A stretch of DNA of 29,761 nt from Thomasclavelia spiroformis (GCA_018369555.1 JAGZCC010000025.1:1-29761), one strand, 5' to 3'; numbered from the stretch's first letter, positions 1-8,052 are shown. A program made the numbers and translations. The notes: generated from the letters alone by a model not told the origin.

Positions 1-97
1 TTATAAATCACCTAATGAATATGAGCATGATTATTTAATTAGTATCAATTAATTAAATTTCTTACATTTATGTAGTCCAAAATCTTGACATAGTACC
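1..97 (+). mobile_element. Right end of an IS3-like insertion sequence, copy 1
   Basis: This is the tail of an insertion sequence whose body lies to the left of the window. Frame 2-52 encodes the last 16 residues of a protein, beginning YKSPNEYEHDY and stopping at 50-52; an xSPxEYE tail is typical of IS3-family transposases (inference). The terminal sequence TCTTGACATAGTACC ends at 97, where the sequence switches to a truncated nuclease gene. The same tail, with a few substitutions and a short indel, recurs at 27749-27851 in the same orientation, and the two copies lose similarity at exactly the same base after TAGTACC. That shared boundary is the evidence that it is the element end. The IS family is not proven. 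Confidence 0.65.
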
Positions 98-433
98 AAT
101 TTGTCTATGTGCCTCATGGTCAGAATATATTTTGCTATTTAAGTGTGTACAACACAATATATCTTTTCCATTAATAATTTGTATAGTTGTGTGGTCAGTA
201 TCGAGTCTCATCTCGACGTTATTAATCTCTCCAATTATTGTAATACGGTCACAACAACTATCATAGTGTCGCATTTTTAATCCATATTGCAATAATAAAA
301 TATTCAATAAATCATCTATTTTAGCAGTATATTCAGCTAAAACAACAATGGAAATATTATTTTCCACGATAAGCTCACCAATTGTCGAGTTAATATTCTC
401 ATTTTTATGTGTATTCCAAAATAACACTTTCAA
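68..433 (-). pseudogene. Endonuclease/exonuclease/phosphatase-family protein, truncated by an IS
   Basis: The start is TTG at 433, preceded by a strong AGGAGGTG site near 446-453. The first ~112 residues look like the amino end of an EEP-fold (DNase I-like) protein: a KVLFWNTHKN opening, a hydrophobic strand followed by VVLAEY (the metal-binding Glu region), and CCTHLNS further on. Intact members are usually 250-300 residues and carry C-terminal catalytic His and Asp residues that are missing here. Native sequence stops at 98; the last nine residues (GTMSRFWTT) are read from the IS terminus. The protein is therefore almost certainly inactive. Its original role cannot be read from this fragment. 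Confidence 0.7.
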
Positions 434-473
434 ATCTAGTTTGCACCTCCTTTTGTATGGTGTTTATACAATC

Positions 474-637
474 CTATAAATCAGGACTTTCCTCAACTAG
501 CATAGTGTTATACTTGTTCGTAAACAAATGTCTTAAAATCGCTAAAGCCTTATATTCTTGTGAATGTTTGACTTGACCAATTGAATAGATGCATTAAATT
601 TTTTATTAACTCTTTCTGTGTAGATATTCATAATCAT
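474..637 (-). pseudogene. Broken small gene, possibly a nuclease-like N-terminus
   Basis: ATG at 637 follows an AAAGG site and opens MIMNIYTERVNKKFNAS. After about 20 residues this frame becomes poor and the neighbouring frame continues sensibly as VKHSQEYKALAILRHLF and NTMLVEESPDL, then stops at 474-476. Past the stop the frame reads DCINTIQKEV. An ESPDL segment followed by an IGIEV-like strand occurs in some uncharacterised restriction-nuclease-like proteins (recollection, weak). At least one frameshift and one nonsense change make this a remnant. It lies just upstream of, and on the same strand as, the truncated EEP gene, so the two may once have been neighbours in one operon. Confidence 0.35.
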
Positions 638-674
638 TAAACTACCTTTTAAATTAAATTAAAAATCAATTGAA

Positions 675-1113
675 CTAATTGGAAAAAGAATCATCCTCAG
701 TCGTTTCTTTTTTTGCATTTTCAATTTGCTCAAGTAAAGACTTTCTAATTTCGACCCACTTTTTCTATATCACTTGACCAATCAGAAGTATAATGTATAG
801 TATTAGCTTTTATATATGCTTCATCATAATTGCGTTCTTTAATATCTATCATCACTTCTTCAACAATAAATTCTAATTTCCTTTCTTCAGAATCACTAGA
901 AATCTTTTTTGTAACAAAAATTCCAAACAAAAACATCATAAATATAAGAATAACTACTAATTTATCTCCTTTAGCCTTTGCTTTTTCCTTAATAACATCC
1001 GTGTCATTTATATAATATTTTGTATAAGTGCTAGTTTTATTTATTGTTTTATTAATAGTAATATTCTTACTTTCATCATCACGAATAATTTTACATCCGC
1101 AGTAGCTTATAAT
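675..1113 (-). pseudogene. Frameshifted zinc-ribbon membrane protein
   Basis: Reading the minus strand from about 1113 gives an open frame without a start codon. It begins with YCGCKIIRDDES (the end of a zinc ribbon), then a polar linker, a membrane segment (LVVILIFMMFLFGIFV) and an acidic helical region ending YTSDWSSDIEK. The frame breaks at a run of five T on the plus strand (760-764). With four T it would continue WVEIRKSLLEQIENAKKE to a stop at 675-677. Proteins with an N-terminal zinc ribbon, one membrane helix and a short outer helical domain are common in Firmicutes and have no assigned function. The lost amino end and the frameshift both argue for a decayed gene. Confidence 0.45.
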
Positions 1114-1283
1114 TATATAAAAAATAATACAGAATTAAAATTGCAAAAAATTTTATTTTCTATATTAGAAGGTTGTGCAAATATAAGATACAATGCTAAT
1201 AATTTATTTGAAGCAATTAAATTAAGATATCTTTATTTAAAATAATATTGTCATTTTTATTGTCATAAGCACTTACAAAGCAC

Positions 1284-1313
1284 AAAAACCGATGATTTAA
1301 TCAACGGTTTTTT
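1284..1313 (-). terminator. Rho-independent terminator after guaA
   Basis: AAAAACCG pairs with CGGTTTTT around an inner TGATT/AATCA stem with one mismatch. On the minus strand the hairpin is followed by a T-run, just past the guaA stop. The A/T tracts on both sides mean it could work in either direction. Confidence 0.75.
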
Positions 1314-1324
1314 GATTATTGTTG

Positions 1325-2872
1325 TTATTCAAACTCGATTGTTCCTGGTGGCTTTGATGTAATATCATACATTACACGATTTACCCCACGAACTTCATTT
1401 ATAATACGAGACATAACTTTATTCAATACTTCATATGGGATTTGAGCAGCTTCTGCTGTCATGAAATCAATTGTGTTTACTGCACGTAAAGCAATTGCAT
1501 AATCATATGTTCTTTCATCACCCATAACTCCTACTGAACGCATGTTTGTAAGAGCTGCAAAGTATTGACCAATTGTTTTATCAAGACCAGCTTTTGCAAT
1601 TTCTTCACGATAGATTGCATCAGCATCTTGTACAATTTTAACTTTTTCTTCAGTAACTTCACCAATAATTCTGATACCTAAACCTGGTCCTGGGAATGGT
1701 TGTCTAAATACTAAGTATTCAGGAATTCCTAATTCTAAACCAACTTTACGTACTTCATCTTTGAAAAGATCACGTAATGGTTCAATGATTTCTTTAAAAT
1801 CAACAGCATCTGGTAAACCACCAACATTATGATGTGATTTAATAACTGCAGATTCTCCACCTAATCCACTTTCAACAACATCTGGATAAATAGTTCCTTG
1901 AACTAAGAAATCAACAGCACCAATCTTTTTAGCTTCTTCTTCAAAAACACGAATAAATTCTTCACCAATAATCTTACGTTTAGCTTCTGGTTCTTCAATT
2001 CCTTTTAACTTATCATAATATCTTTGTTGAGCATTTACTCTAATGAAGTTTAATTCATAATGTCCATTTGGTCCAAATACTGCTTCAACTTCATCACCTT
2101 CATTTTTACGAAGTAATCCATGATCAACAAATACACAAGTTAACTGATTACCAATAGCCTTTGATAAAAGTACTGCTGCAACTGATGAATCAACACCACC
2201 AGATAAAGCACATAATACCTTACCATTACCAACTTTTTCTCTAATAGCTTTAACTTGTTCTTCAACAAATGAATCCATACGCCAATCACCAGCACAATTA
2301 CATACATTCATTACGAAATTAGATAAAATATTTTTACCATACTCAGTATGTAATACTTCCGGATGGAATTGAATCGCATACAATTTTTGCTCTTCATTTT
2401 CACAAGATGCTACTGGACAATCTTTAGTATAAGAAGTAATTTCAAAACCAGGCGCAATCTTAGAAATATAATCAAAGTGACTCATCCAACAAATACTTTC
2501 TTTAGGTACATCTTTAAATAATTTAGAATCAGTTTTACTAATAATAAGATTTGATTTACCATACTCTCTTACATCAGCACGCTCTACTTTACCACCTAAA
2601 ACATGTTGCATCAATTGTGCCCCATAACATAACCCAAGTACTGGAATACCTAATTCAAATAATTCTTTTTGATATGTAGGAGAATCTTCTAAATAACAAC
2701 TATTTGGTCCACCAGTTAAAATAATTCCCTTAGGATTCATTTCTTTGATCTTTTCTAAATCAGTTTTATATGAATAGATTTCACAATAAACATTACATTC
2801 ACGAACTCTACGGGCAACTAACTGATTATATTGCCCACCAAAGTCAATAACAATAACTAACTCTCTTTTCAC
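1325..2872 (-). CDS. guaA: GMP synthase (glutamine-hydrolysing)
   Basis: Cytosolic enzyme that aminates XMP to GMP using ATP and glutamine, the last step of the guanine branch from IMP. The 515 residues are full length. The N-terminal class I glutamine amidotransferase domain has nucleophile Cys82 in GLCYGAQ and His170/Glu172 in FHPEV. The ATP pyrophosphatase domain begins with the P-loop SGGVDSS at 224-230, and the dimerisation domain ends with the family's typical KPPGTIEFE. The start is GTG at 2872, seven bases after an AAGGAGG site that overlaps the end of purA; only 12 bases separate the two genes, so they are surely co-transcribed. A hairpin terminator follows at 1284-1313. Nothing suggests damage. 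Confidence 0.97.
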   Translation of the reverse strand: MKRELVIVIDFGGQYNQLVARRVRECNVYCEIYSYKTDLEKIKEMNPKGIILTGGPNSCYLEDSPTYQKELFELGIPVLGLCYGAQLMQHVLGGKVERADVREYGKSNLIISKTDSKLFKDVPKESICWMSHFDYISKIAPGFEITSYTKDCPVASCENEEQKLYAIQFHPEVLHTEYGKNILSNFVMNVCNCAGDWRMDSFVEEQVKAIREKVGNGKVLCALSGGVDSSVAAVLLSKAIGNQLTCVFVDHGLLRKNEGDEVEAVFGPNGHYELNFIRVNAQQRYYDKLKGIEEPEAKRKIIGEEFIRVFEEEAKKIGAVDFLVQGTIYPDVVESGLGGESAVIKSHHNVGGLPDAVDFKEIIEPLRDLFKDEVRKVGLELGIPEYLVFRQPFPGPGLGIRIIGEVTEEKVKIVQDADAIYREEIAKAGLDKTIGQYFAALTNMRSVGVMGDERTYDYAIALRAVNTIDFMTAEAAQIPYEVLNKVMSRIINEVRGVNRVMYDITSKPPGTIEFE

Positions 2873-2884
2873 GCACTAACCTCC

Positions 2885-4162
2885 TTAAAATTCAATTTCT
2901 TTTAAAACAACAGTTTGATTACGATCAGGACCAACTGAAAACATTACAATTGGACAATGAATTAATTCTTCAATTCTTCTAATATAATTTTGACAATTAA
3001 CAGGTAATTCCTCAAAAGATTTTACATTAGTAATATCTTCATTCCATCCTGGCATCTCTTCATAAACAGGTTCAACTTCTTCAATTCCTTTTACTGTTGC
3101 TGGTAACCCATGAATAATTTCACCTTTATATTTATAAGCTGTACAAATCTTGATTGTTTCAAAGCCACTTAAAACATCTAATAGCATTAAACTAATCCCA
3201 GTTAAAGAAGACATTCTTCTTGATTGATTTACTACAACTGCATCAAACCATCCTGTTCTTCTAGCACGCTTAGTAACGGTACCATATTCATGACCTCTTT
3301 GACGAATCAATTCACCAACTTCATCATTTAACTCAGTTGGAAAAGGCCCAGCTCCTACTCTAGTAGTATACGCTTTAATAATTCCAATTGATTCTTTAAT
3401 ATATAAAGGACCAATTCCAGTTCCTTCACTAACACCATTAGCCCCTGGATGAGAACTTGTAACAAATGGATATGTTCCATAATCAATATCCAACATTGCT
3501 CCTTGAGCCCCTTCAAATAAAACTTTTTTATCTTCTTGTAAATATTGATCCAATAATATTCCTGTATCACAAACTAACGGTTTAATTTGTTTTGCATATT
3601 CTTTATATTCTTCAAAAATACTTTCAACCGTAAACCTATCTTTTAACTCTGGATATTCCATTAACTTCATTGGGAAAGTTTCTTTTAATCTTTCTAAAAA
3701 CAACTCTTCATCAATAAACTCACCCATACGAATCCCAATACGACTGTATTTATCAATATATGTAGGACCTATTCCTTTTTTTGTAGTCCCGATACTATTA
3801 GCACCTTTACGTTTTTCTTGAATTTCATCAATTTCTAAATGATAAGGCAAAATAACATGACAACGATCACTTACTTTAATCTTACTAGTATCAATCCCAG
3901 CTTCATTTAAATACTTAACTTCTTCTAAAAAAGCCTTAGGATTAACAACCATTCCATTTGCCATAATTACTTCATGACCACTAAAAATACCTGAAGGAAT
4001 TAATTTCAACGCAAACTTCTTTCCATCATAAACAATTGTATGTCCAGCATTATTACCTCCGGCATAACGAACTACAACATCGGCTTTTTGGGCAAGATAA
4101 TCAGTAACTTTACCTTTACCTTCATCTCCCCACATACTTCCTACTACAACAACACCTGCCAT
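2885..4162 (-). CDS. purA: Adenylosuccinate synthetase
   Basis: Joins IMP and aspartate with GTP to form adenylosuccinate, the first committed step to AMP. A longer reading is open from an ATG at 4171, but the AAAGG site abuts that codon. The ATG at 4162 has a 9-base spacing, gives 425 residues, and places the P-loop GDEGKGK with Asp13 and the catalytic His41 (NNAGHT) at the textbook E. coli positions. The later conserved blocks (GTTKKGIGP, ARRTGWFD, GVSEGTGIGP) are all present. It is first in the purA-guaA operon, so one transcript feeds both products of IMP. The 160-base upstream region is AT-rich and shows no riboswitch that I recognise. Confidence 0.97.
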   Translation of the reverse strand: MAGVVVVGSMWGDEGKGKVTDYLAQKADVVVRYAGGNNAGHTIVYDGKKFALKLIPSGIFSGHEVIMANGMVVNPKAFLEEVKYLNEAGIDTSKIKVSDRCHVILPYHLEIDEIQEKRKGANSIGTTKKGIGPTYIDKYSRIGIRMGEFIDEELFLERLKETFPMKLMEYPELKDRFTVESIFEEYKEYAKQIKPLVCDTGILLDQYLQEDKKVLFEGAQGAMLDIDYGTYPFVTSSHPGANGVSEGTGIGPLYIKESIGIIKAYTTRVGAGPFPTELNDEVGELIRQRGHEYGTVTKRARRTGWFDAVVVNQSRRMSSLTGISLMLLDVLSGFETIKICTAYKYKGEIIHGLPATVKGIEEVEPVYEEMPGWNEDITNVKSFEELPVNCQNYIRRIEELIHCPIVMFSVGPDRNQTVVLKEIEF

Positions 4163-4191
4163 AAATTTCATCCTTTCTTATTTACTCTTAC

Positions 4192-4197
4192 ATTATA
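4192..4197 (-). promoter_or_regulatory. Possible -10 element for purA-guaA
   Basis: TATAAT on the minus strand lies 30 bases upstream of the chosen purA start. No convincing -35 hexamer sits 16-18 bases further up, so this is a weak call. I saw no clear PurR box or guanine-riboswitch-like fold between 4163 and 4322. Confidence 0.3.
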
Positions 4198-4313
4198 TAC
4201 AATTAATAAATAAAATGCATTAAAAAAGTAATCTAATATATAAGTTAATCTTAATTACTAACTAATTATAGTATAGTCTAAGCTATTAGTAAAATTAATA
4301 TATCATCATTTTG

Positions 4314-4334
4314 ATATAAGTACTACTTATATCT
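4314..4334. repeat. 21-bp perfect palindrome over the lipid-kinase stop codon
   Basis: GATAAAGTA-type arms: positions 4314-4323 (GATATAAGTA) are the exact reverse complement of 4325-4334 (TACTTATATC) with one central base. Beside it TATATCA and TGATATA form a second dyad at about 4299-4317. Neither is followed by a T-run on either strand, so it is a poor terminator. It could bind a protein or simply reflect AT-rich sequence. Confidence 0.5.
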
Positions 4335-5183
4335 AACAACCTTGATCAAATCACTAACAATCTCCAAATGATAACTACCTGGCTGATAAGTTTCTCCATC
4401 AATATTAACTTCTTGTCTAGTTATCAAATCAACACTCTTTAACTTATCATGAAAATATAACTTACCCAAATCTAACCTCTTTTTCAACATCAAAAAAATA
4501 TAATACAAAATCAACCTTTTAGGTAACGTCGAAACAAAATTCAAATCAATAAAGCCATCTTGAACATTAGCATCTTTACCAACTTCAAACCCACCGCCAA
4601 AATATCTTCCATTACAAAAAGCACAAACAATTAAATCACCATTATAAATGACCTTATTATTACTAATCACTTTAGTTGGATAAAAACGATACTTAGAAAT
4701 TCGTTTAATTAAAACATTAGCATATTGCAATGTCTTAGGTAAAAACTTGATTTTACGATAATTATGAACATTATTTGCAATATCACTATCAAAAGCACAG
4801 CATAATACATTAATACAATAAATATCATTAGCTTTAATCAAATCAATTGGCTTAGCTTTTAAACTCAATGATTTTTTTAAAAGCACAGCTGGATCTTTAC
4901 TATCAGCAATACTTCTAATAAAATCATTACCCGTTCCAGCAGGAATAACAACTAATTCATTATCACTACCTGCTATTCCTTGAACTATTTCATGAATCAA
5001 ACCATCTCCACCAACCGCATAAATTCTGCAGTTATGATATTCTTTAGCAATTTTTATTGCATGACGTGAATACTTTGTATATTTAATTTCATAATGATAA
5101 CCTTGCATGATTGAAACAATCATTGTTTCAATTTTTGTATCTTTTAAATTAGGTTTCATAATAAAAACATGTTTTTTATGCAT
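4323..5183 (-). CDS. Diacylglycerol kinase-family lipid kinase (YegS/BmrU type)
   Basis: Predicted soluble or membrane-associated kinase that phosphorylates a lipid such as diacylglycerol with ATP, recycling it into phospholipid synthesis. It is 286 residues, the normal size. The nucleotide-binding motif appears as GGDGL at 58-62 (usually GGDGT), followed by PAGTGNDF at 81-88, and the C-terminal beta domain contains FGGGFEVGKDA and NIDGE. The start is the ATG at 5183, eight bases after AAGG; the GTG at 5192 overlaps that site and is unlikely. The gene stands alone, divergent from the membrane protein at 5271. The GGDGL change lies next to the catalytic loop and might alter activity. The true substrate cannot be told from sequence. 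Confidence 0.88.
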   Translation of the reverse strand: MHKKHVFIMKPNLKDTKIETMIVSIMQGYHYEIKYTKYSRHAIKIAKEYHNCRIYAVGGDGLIHEIVQGIAGSDNELVVIPAGTGNDFIRSIADSKDPAVLLKKSLSLKAKPIDLIKANDIYCINVLCCAFDSDIANNVHNYRKIKFLPKTLQYANVLIKRISKYRFYPTKVISNNKVIYNGDLIVCAFCNGRYFGGGFEVGKDANVQDGFIDLNFVSTLPKRLILYYIFLMLKKRLDLGKLYFHDKLKSVDLITRQEVNIDGETYQPGSYHLEIVSDLIKVVRYK

Positions 5184-5270
5184 TTCTATCACCTTACATA
5201 TTTTAACAAATTATTTATCCAATGAAAATATTTTTTAAATTTGGTAAAATAAAATTAGGTGGTGATTTCT

Positions 5271-5798
5271 ATGATCTATTTTATCAATATCATAATTGGA
5301 CTTCTATTCATCGGTTTTGATCTATTAGGATATAATAATAACTTGCTTAAATATCTAGTAAGTTTTAATTCCTTAACCTATCTAATCATCAAAAAAGCTA
5401 ATATTTATGTAATTCTTGCAATGGCTTTTGCTTTTATTGCTGATTATTTTCTACTGTTTAGTGATTTATATATTTTAGGAATAATTTTATTTATCTTAGT
5501 TCAAATAACATACATGCATCTTTTAAATTATCATAACTATTTACCATTATGTTTACTAATTTTTATATTTATTGATCCATTAATTACATTGGCTTTAATA
5601 TACTTATGTTTTAGTTTATTAAATCTATATCATAGTTATCCTATCTCTAAAAGTTTTTTTACTTCAATTTTATTATTACTACTTTGTGATATTACAATTG
5701 GATTAGTATTTTTAAAAATAGTAGATCCTAGTTGGTTTATCTTTATTTGGATTTTTTATTTACCTAGTCAATTATTTTTTATTTTTAGTTTTTTATAA
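5271..5798 (+). CDS. YhhN-like polytopic membrane protein
   Basis: 175 residues, almost entirely hydrophobic, with about seven or eight membrane helices and no soluble domain. A central stretch, FAFIADYFLLF followed by LGIILFILVQITYMH, resembles the conserved core of the YhhN/lysoplasmalogenase family (D-x-x-L near a helix end, then a helix ending in H). On that basis it may act on lysoplasmalogens or be a structural relative; the similarity is by eye and not decisive. The start ATG at 5271 is eight bases after AGGTGG; the upstream in-frame GTG at 5259 lies inside that site. It diverges from the lipid kinase, so a shared lipid theme is possible but not shown. Confidence 0.6.
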   Translation: MIYFINIIIGLLFIGFDLLGYNNNLLKYLVSFNSLTYLIIKKANIYVILAMAFAFIADYFLLFSDLYILGIILFILVQITYMHLLNYHNYLPLCLLIFIFIDPLITLALIYLCFSLLNLYHSYPISKSFFTSILLLLLCDITIGLVFLKIVDPSWFIFIWIFYLPSQLFFIFSFL

Positions 5799-5824
5799 AA
5801 GAGATTTATTTTTATATTTAACAA

Positions 5825-5833
5825 TGCTATAAT
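5825..5833 (+). promoter_or_regulatory. Extended -10 promoter of the tRNA gene
   Basis: TGCTATAAT is a perfect extended -10 element 12 bases before the tRNA 5' end. The region 17 bases upstream (TTTATT) is a poor -35, which an extended -10 can compensate for. Confidence 0.65.
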
Positions 5834-5844
5834 GAATTAGCAAT

Positions 5845-5919
5845 GTCTCCATAGTGAAATGGATATCACGCAACCCTCCGGAGGTTGAGTTGTAGGTTCG
5901 ATTCCTACTGGGGATGCCA
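5845..5919 (+). tRNA. tRNA-Arg (anticodon CCG)
   Basis: A complete cloverleaf can be drawn by hand. Acceptor GTCTCCA pairs with TGGGGAT (two G-U pairs), the D arm is GTGA...TCAC, the anticodon stem CAACC/GGTTG encloses the loop CTCCGGA, and the T arm is GTAGG-TTCGATT-CCTAC. The anticodon CCG reads the Arg codon CGG. The 3' CCA is encoded at 5917-5919 after discriminator G. In such an AT-rich genome CGG is expected to be a rare codon, and this single-gene unit has its own promoter and terminator. Confidence 0.95.
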
Positions 5920-5931
5920 TATTAGTCAAAC

Positions 5932-5957
5932 ACCGCATTCTAGAGCGGTTTTTTTTA
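5932..5957 (+). terminator. Terminator after tRNA-Arg
   Basis: ACCGC (5932-5936) and GCGGT (5945-5949) form a stem with loop ATTCTAGA, followed directly by a run of eight T, 12 bases after the tRNA CCA. Confidence 0.85.
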
Positions 5958-5988
5958 TTTAAAATATTATTGTGCATAACTTTAATAT

Positions 5989-6014
5989 AAAAAACTAGAG
6001 CTTTCGCCCTAATT
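5989..6014 (-). terminator. Terminator of the small membrane-protein gene
   Basis: On the minus strand TTAGGGC-GAAA-GCTCTAG forms a stem (two G-U pairs) capped by a GAAA tetraloop and followed by TTTTTT. It lies just past the stop at 6038. Confidence 0.75.
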
Positions 6015-6037
6015 CAAATATACTCCTAACTGATTTT

Positions 6038-6238
6038 CTAATCTTTTGACAGCTCATAATATTTTTTATACTGCGATTTATGATATTCGCTATCTACTTT
6101 AGTTTCTTTTAATTCTTCTTGCAAAGATTTTATACAATCTGTTTTATGATCTATTATCCTTTCGTTGTCTATCAATGTTGTCGCAATGGATAGGCATGCT
6201 AATGCGATTAATATGATATATATTATTTTACGTTTCAT
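6038..6238 (-). CDS. Small single-pass membrane protein, unknown function
   Basis: 66 residues: a basic start (MKRK), one membrane helix at about 5-22 (IIYIILIALACLSIATTLI), then a charged segment likely to form a short coiled coil (SLQEELKETKVDSEYHKSQY). The layout suggests a membrane-anchored helical rod, possibly outside the cell. I recognise no family. The ribosome site ahead of the ATG at 6238 is weak, but a good terminator on the same strand just beyond the stop supports a real transcription unit. It faces away from the two-component system that starts about 90 bases to the right, so a link to antimicrobial-peptide sensing is conceivable but unsupported. Confidence 0.55.
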   Translation of the reverse strand: MKRKIIYIILIALACLSIATTLIDNERIIDHKTDCIKSLQEELKETKVDSEYHKSQYKKYYELSKD

Positions 6239-6273
6239 AACTTATACATTTTTAATCTAGAATTATTTTATTA

Positions 6274-6302
6274 TTGTGATATTTTATTTAGGATGATAAA
6301 AT
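6274..6302 (+). promoter_or_regulatory. Promoter of the two-component operon
   Basis: TTGTGA (6274-6279) and TAAAAT (6297-6302) are spaced by exactly 17 bases, with TG one base before the -10, making it an extended element. It is 28 bases upstream of the response-regulator start. Confidence 0.55.
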
Positions 6303-6330
6303 TTAAAATTAAGTAAAGGATGTGAGCGAG

Positions 6331-6999
6331 TTGAAAAAAATATTAGTTATTGAAGATGATAAAACTATTAGCGATGAATTAAAAATATTACTTGATGATA
6401 ATGGTTATGATGCTTATCAATTATTTAATTTCCATCAAATAACAAAAAAAATTATTGAATTTAATCCTGATTTAGTTTTGCTAGATATTGTTTTACCAGG
6501 TACTAATGGACAAACTATTTTAAAAGAAATACGCAAAGAATCAAATCTGCCGGTTATTATGTTGACAAGTAAAACTGGTGATATAAATGAAATAATGTCA
6601 ATGAGCTATGGTGCTGATGATTATATTACCAAACCATATAACCCTACTCTTTTATTACTTAGAATTGAAACATTATTTAGACATCTTGATGATCGCGGAT
6701 CAAACAATCAAATTGAATATAATCAAATGACGATTAATCTACTTAAAAGCACTTTAACATATAAAGATAATGAAATAATTCTTTCAAAAAATGAATTGAC
6801 AATTTTATATTATTTAATTAAAAATCACGGCAAAATTGTCTCTCGAGATGAATTAATAGACCACTTATGGGACTATAGTGATTTTGTTGATGACAATACG
6901 TTAACAGTAAATATTAATCGTTTAAGAAAGAAAATGAGTAATTTAGGTATTTTAGATTCTATTGAAACAAGAAGAAAACAAGGATACATATTATTATGA
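6331..6999 (+). CDS. OmpR/PhoB-type response regulator (Bce-like)
   Basis: DNA-binding response regulator of 222 residues. The receiver domain has the acidic pocket IEDD (Glu8, Asp9, Asp10), phospho-acceptor Asp52 in LLDIVLPG, the LTSK threonine and the KPY lysine. The C-terminal winged-helix domain ends with RRKQGYILL. I start it at TTG 6331 (MKKILVIEDD) because the AAAGGA site abuts the GTG at 6322. The stop overlaps the next gene by four bases (ATGA), so the kinase is translationally coupled. Given the adjacent intramembrane kinase and ABC transporter it is most likely the BceR-like activator of the transporter operon at 8084; its binding site was not found. Confidence 0.92.
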   Translation: MKKILVIEDDKTISDELKILLDDNGYDAYQLFNFHQITKKIIEFNPDLVLLDIVLPGTNGQTILKEIRKESNLPVIMLTSKTGDINEIMSMSYGADDYITKPYNPTLLLLRIETLFRHLDDRGSNNQIEYNQMTINLLKSTLTYKDNEIILSKNELTILYYLIKNHGKIVSRDELIDHLWDYSDFVDDNTLTVNINRLRKKMSNLGILDSIETRRKQGYILL

Positions 7000-7988
7000 A
7001 ATTAACTAATTATTTAAAAGATAAATTTGTTCATCTCATTTTATTTTTTTGTCTATTAATCAGTATTGAAATTGTCTTAATTCTTTTTGATACTGTTTAT
7101 ACACTTCAAATCTTTATTCATTTTCTTCTTATTTTATTTGCAATAATTATTATTTTATATGATTTTAATCGTAAAAAATCTTTTTATAATGACATGAAAA
7201 ACAAACTTGATTTCCTTGATGATAAATTCTTAATTATTGAAATGCTTGAACGTCCTACTTTTATTGAAGGTAAATACTTATACGATAGTTTAGTTGTTAT
7301 ATGCAAATCAATGAATGATAAAATTGAGGAATATGTAAGAACAAGTAACGAATTAAAACGTTATATCGAAACATGGGTACATGAAATTAAAATTCCTATT
7401 TTTGCTTTAAAACTACTAATTCATAATCATCATGATACAGCCTCAAGGAAACTAAAATCTCAATTAATTAAAATTGATTCTTATGTAGAACAAGTTTTAT
7501 ATTATATTAGAAGTGAGGTTCCTCAAAATGATTACATAATTGGTCAATATAGCTTAAAAAAAATCGTTGATTCTTCCATCAATGCTAATAAAGACTCTTT
7601 GATTCTTAATCATTTTTCAATCATTGAGGAAATTGAAGATACAATTGTTCTAACTGATGAAAAATGGTTATCCTTTATGATCAGCCAAATTATCAACAAC
7701 GCCATTAAATATGCTAATAAAAATAATCATCAAATCACCTTTTCAACTAAACAATTAGAAAAAAAAGTTAAATTAATTATTGAAGACAACGGTATTGGAA
7801 TCATTGCAGAAGATTTACCTAGGGTCTTCGAAAAATCATTTACTGGATATAATGGCAGAACATATAAAGCCTCAACGGGAATGGGATTATATTTGTGTAA
7901 ATCACTTTGTTTAGAATTAGGACATAATATTGAAATTGAATCAGTTAAAAACAAATTTACTCGCATAATCATTACAGTACAGAAATAA
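6996..7988 (+). CDS. Intramembrane-sensing histidine kinase (BceS-like)
   Basis: 330 residues. Two membrane helices at about 12-31 and 37-56 are joined by only a few residues, so there is no outer sensor domain. This is the hallmark of Bce-type kinases, which read the activity of their partner ABC transporter rather than a ligand. The H-box is ETWVHEIKIPI with phospho-acceptor His129. The ATPase domain shows NNAIKYA (N-box), EDNGIGI (G1), FEKSFTG (F-box) and GMGLYLCK (G2). It overlaps the regulator gene by four bases and is followed by a strong terminator, so regulator plus kinase form their own unit. All catalytic motifs are present. Confidence 0.93.
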   Translation: MKLTNYLKDKFVHLILFFCLLISIEIVLILFDTVYTLQIFIHFLLILFAIIIILYDFNRKKSFYNDMKNKLDFLDDKFLIIEMLERPTFIEGKYLYDSLVVICKSMNDKIEEYVRTSNELKRYIETWVHEIKIPIFALKLLIHNHHDTASRKLKSQLIKIDSYVEQVLYYIRSEVPQNDYIIGQYSLKKIVDSSINANKDSLILNHFSIIEEIEDTIVLTDEKWLSFMISQIINNAIKYANKNNHQITFSTKQLEKKVKLIIEDNGIGIIAEDLPRVFEKSFTGYNGRTYKASTGMGLYLCKSLCLELGHNIEIESVKNKFTRIIITVQK

Positions 7989-7991
7989 ACT

Positions 7992-8017
7992 AACCTTACA
8001 ATGCTGTAAGGTTTTTT
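7992..8017 (+). terminator. Terminator between kinase and ABC transporter genes
   Basis: A perfect 9-bp stem, AACCTTACA (7992-8000) with TGTAAGGTT (8005-8013), loop ATGC, then a T-run. It separates the sensing genes from the transporter genes, which must have their own promoter. Confidence 0.9.
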
Positions 8018-8052
8018 AATAATATTCGATGTTTATAAAAATTAGCTTGTTT

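Noticed and set aside
1100..1245. Plus-strand open stretch reading ...LQKILFSILEGCANIRYNAN... to a stop at 1243-1245
   Set aside because: No start codon or ribosome site, and its left part is antisense to the zinc-ribbon remnant. It may be a fragment of another lost gene, but nothing identifies it.
4163..4322. Possible purine riboswitch or PurR box upstream of purA
   Set aside because: No paired loops with the conserved purine-riboswitch bases and no CGAA-type PurR core could be found by eye.
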